Source: Opitutales bacterium (lineage in GTDB: Bacteria; Verrucomicrobiota; Verrucomicrobiia; Opitutales; UBA2995). Taken from it: DNA of 64,000 nucleotides. The stretch spans positions 63,315 to 127,314 of the forward strand of contig JAJDZZ010000015.1 of assembly GCA_022824405.1 (NCBI GenBank). Reading direction: 5' to 3'. The position numbers and the translations under genes were made by a program. Below, in pieces: positions 63,608-64,000 of the stretch. A model generated the notes under the pieces. The model was not told the DNA's origin. It did no database searches and was given only the letters and a program-made list of their open reading frames with translations. Position 1 is the first letter of the stretch. Each line of letters starts with the position of its first letter.

Positions 63608-63711
63608 CTGGATGCTGGATGCTGGATGCTGGATGCTGGATGCTGGATGCTGGATGCTGGATGCTGGATGCTGGATGCTGGATGCTGGATGCTGGATGCT
63701 GGATGCTGGAT
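63608..63711 (+). repeat. (CTGGATG)n tandem repeat, about 15 copies
   Basis: The longest of three heptamer arrays in the window; units look perfect. It is followed directly by the composite unit with GAGAGTCAATTCTTAATCG. Confidence 0.92.
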
Positions 63712-63830
63712 CATCCACATCTCCGCCCTCTGGACACTCCTAGCGAGAGTCAATTCTTAATCGTTCCTATCTCTCCAATTCCTCATTCTTAATTCCTAAT
63801 TACTAATTGGCGCGCCTCAGCGCGCCTCTC
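63711..63830 (+). repeat. composite interspersed unit, copy 2
   Basis: Matches about 37484-37595 in order and orientation: CCACATCTCCGC, then GCGAGAGTCAATTCTTAATC, GTTCCTATCTC, CAATTCCTCATTCTT and TTCCTAAT, then a GGCGCGCC-TCA-GCGCGCC hairpin in place of GGCGCC-TTTG-GGCGCC. The changed hairpin keeps pairing. Confidence 0.75.
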
Positions 63831-63860
63831 CCCTTTGCGGTCTTGGCGATCTTGGCGAGA

Positions 63861-64000
63861 GTGTCAAACAGCACTTTAAAGTGTACCACCAAAAAGCGGT
63901 TCAAAGTGTACCACCTCAGGGTCTGGTTTTAATGTGATTTTTGCCGATTTGGGTCAAGGGATTAGGGTTATTATTTTTTCCATTTAGAAGTCTATTGCAT
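63861..64000 (+). mobile_element. possible terminus of an insertion sequence (IS21-like?)
   Basis: Two direct copies of AAAGTGTACCACC (63878-63890 and 63903-63915) follow a TGTCAAACAGCAC sequence at about 63862. Short direct repeats near a TG- end are a feature of IS21-type termini. No transposase is visible before the window ends, so this is a weak suggestion. Confidence 0.3.

Larger units (their letters stand above)
63501..64000. other. repeat-rich end of window
   Basis: No gene supported. It holds the CTGGATG array (63608-63711), the composite unit seen also at 37485-37595 (63711-63830), and two direct AAAGTGTACCACC motifs suggestive of an insertion-sequence end. Confidence 0.5.

Noticed and set aside
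53832..63711. CRISPR-like appearance of tandem repeats
   Set aside because: Heptamer units are contiguous with no spacers, and no Cas genes are present.
63470..63753. Minus-strand open frames encoding repeats of SSIQHPA
   Set aside because: They are only the translation of the CTGGATG heptamer array; no other coding evidence.

Overview
The window looks like a chromosomal segment of a free-living Gram-negative bacterium, most likely Verrucomicrobiota (Opitutae-like). This is inferred from gene content rather than from a marker gene: a sulfatase, an ASPIC/UnbV-type VCBS repeat protein, paired Gfo/Idh/MocA oxidoreductases with a sugar isomerase, an EpsI/exosortase-type polysaccharide locus, a short ParC, and intergenic DNA full of short tandem and interspersed repeats. 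Coding density is moderate. Most genes lie on the minus strand.

Layout. 1-9.8 kb (minus): a membrane protein cut by the window edge, sulfatase, NAD-dependent formate dehydrogenase, cytochrome P450, a SnoaL-like small protein, a giant two-unit VCBS/UnbV protein and an FKBP isomerase. 9.8-14.1 kb: a subtilase lipoprotein and a small secreted protein that looks like its separately encoded prodomain, flanked by direct copies of a 42-bp repeat, with decayed fragments of a sulfatase and a zeta-toxin kinase nearby. 14.2-15.7 kb (plus): tRNA-Phe(GAA) and a concentrative nucleoside transporter. 15.8-24.3 kb: a polysaccharide locus (EpsI-like, two GT4, a polymerase, GT2, sulfotransferase and flippase in overlapping genes, plus a divergent O-antigen-ligase-like gene). 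24.1-28.6 kb: a DUF4203-like membrane protein, transketolase and a secreted endonuclease. 28.7-37.3 kb (minus): parE, parC, imelysin, di-heme oxidoreductase, VTT protein and xseA in one tight run. 37.6-41.2 kb: two Gfo/Idh/MocA oxidoreductases and a xylose-isomerase-like enzyme, probably one carbohydrate operon. 41.5-43.8 kb: an Fpg-like glycosylase and a NamZ-type muramidase.

44.0-52.5 kb is a defence region. It has a PsyrTA-like pair (DprA-like antitoxin intact; RecQ-helicase/phosphoribosyltransferase toxin broken by a 1-nt deletion at its DEAH box) and, upstream, a 1585-residue protein with DUF4011, SF1 helicase, Vsr/MTES_1575-like nuclease and DUF3320 domains. 52.6-62.2 kb is housekeeping: glycerate kinase, a fused glycine dehydrogenase, endonuclease III, a thermonuclease-like protein, two small proteins and ClpB. 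62.2-64.0 kb is repeat-rich, with an IS110 transposase remnant and a possible end of another insertion sequence.

The most unusual content is the defence region with its inactivated toxin, the split prodomain/protease pair, and the modular repeats: heptamer arrays that head two different interspersed units, and a REPIN-like hairpin. No CRISPR array, rRNA or replication origin was seen.
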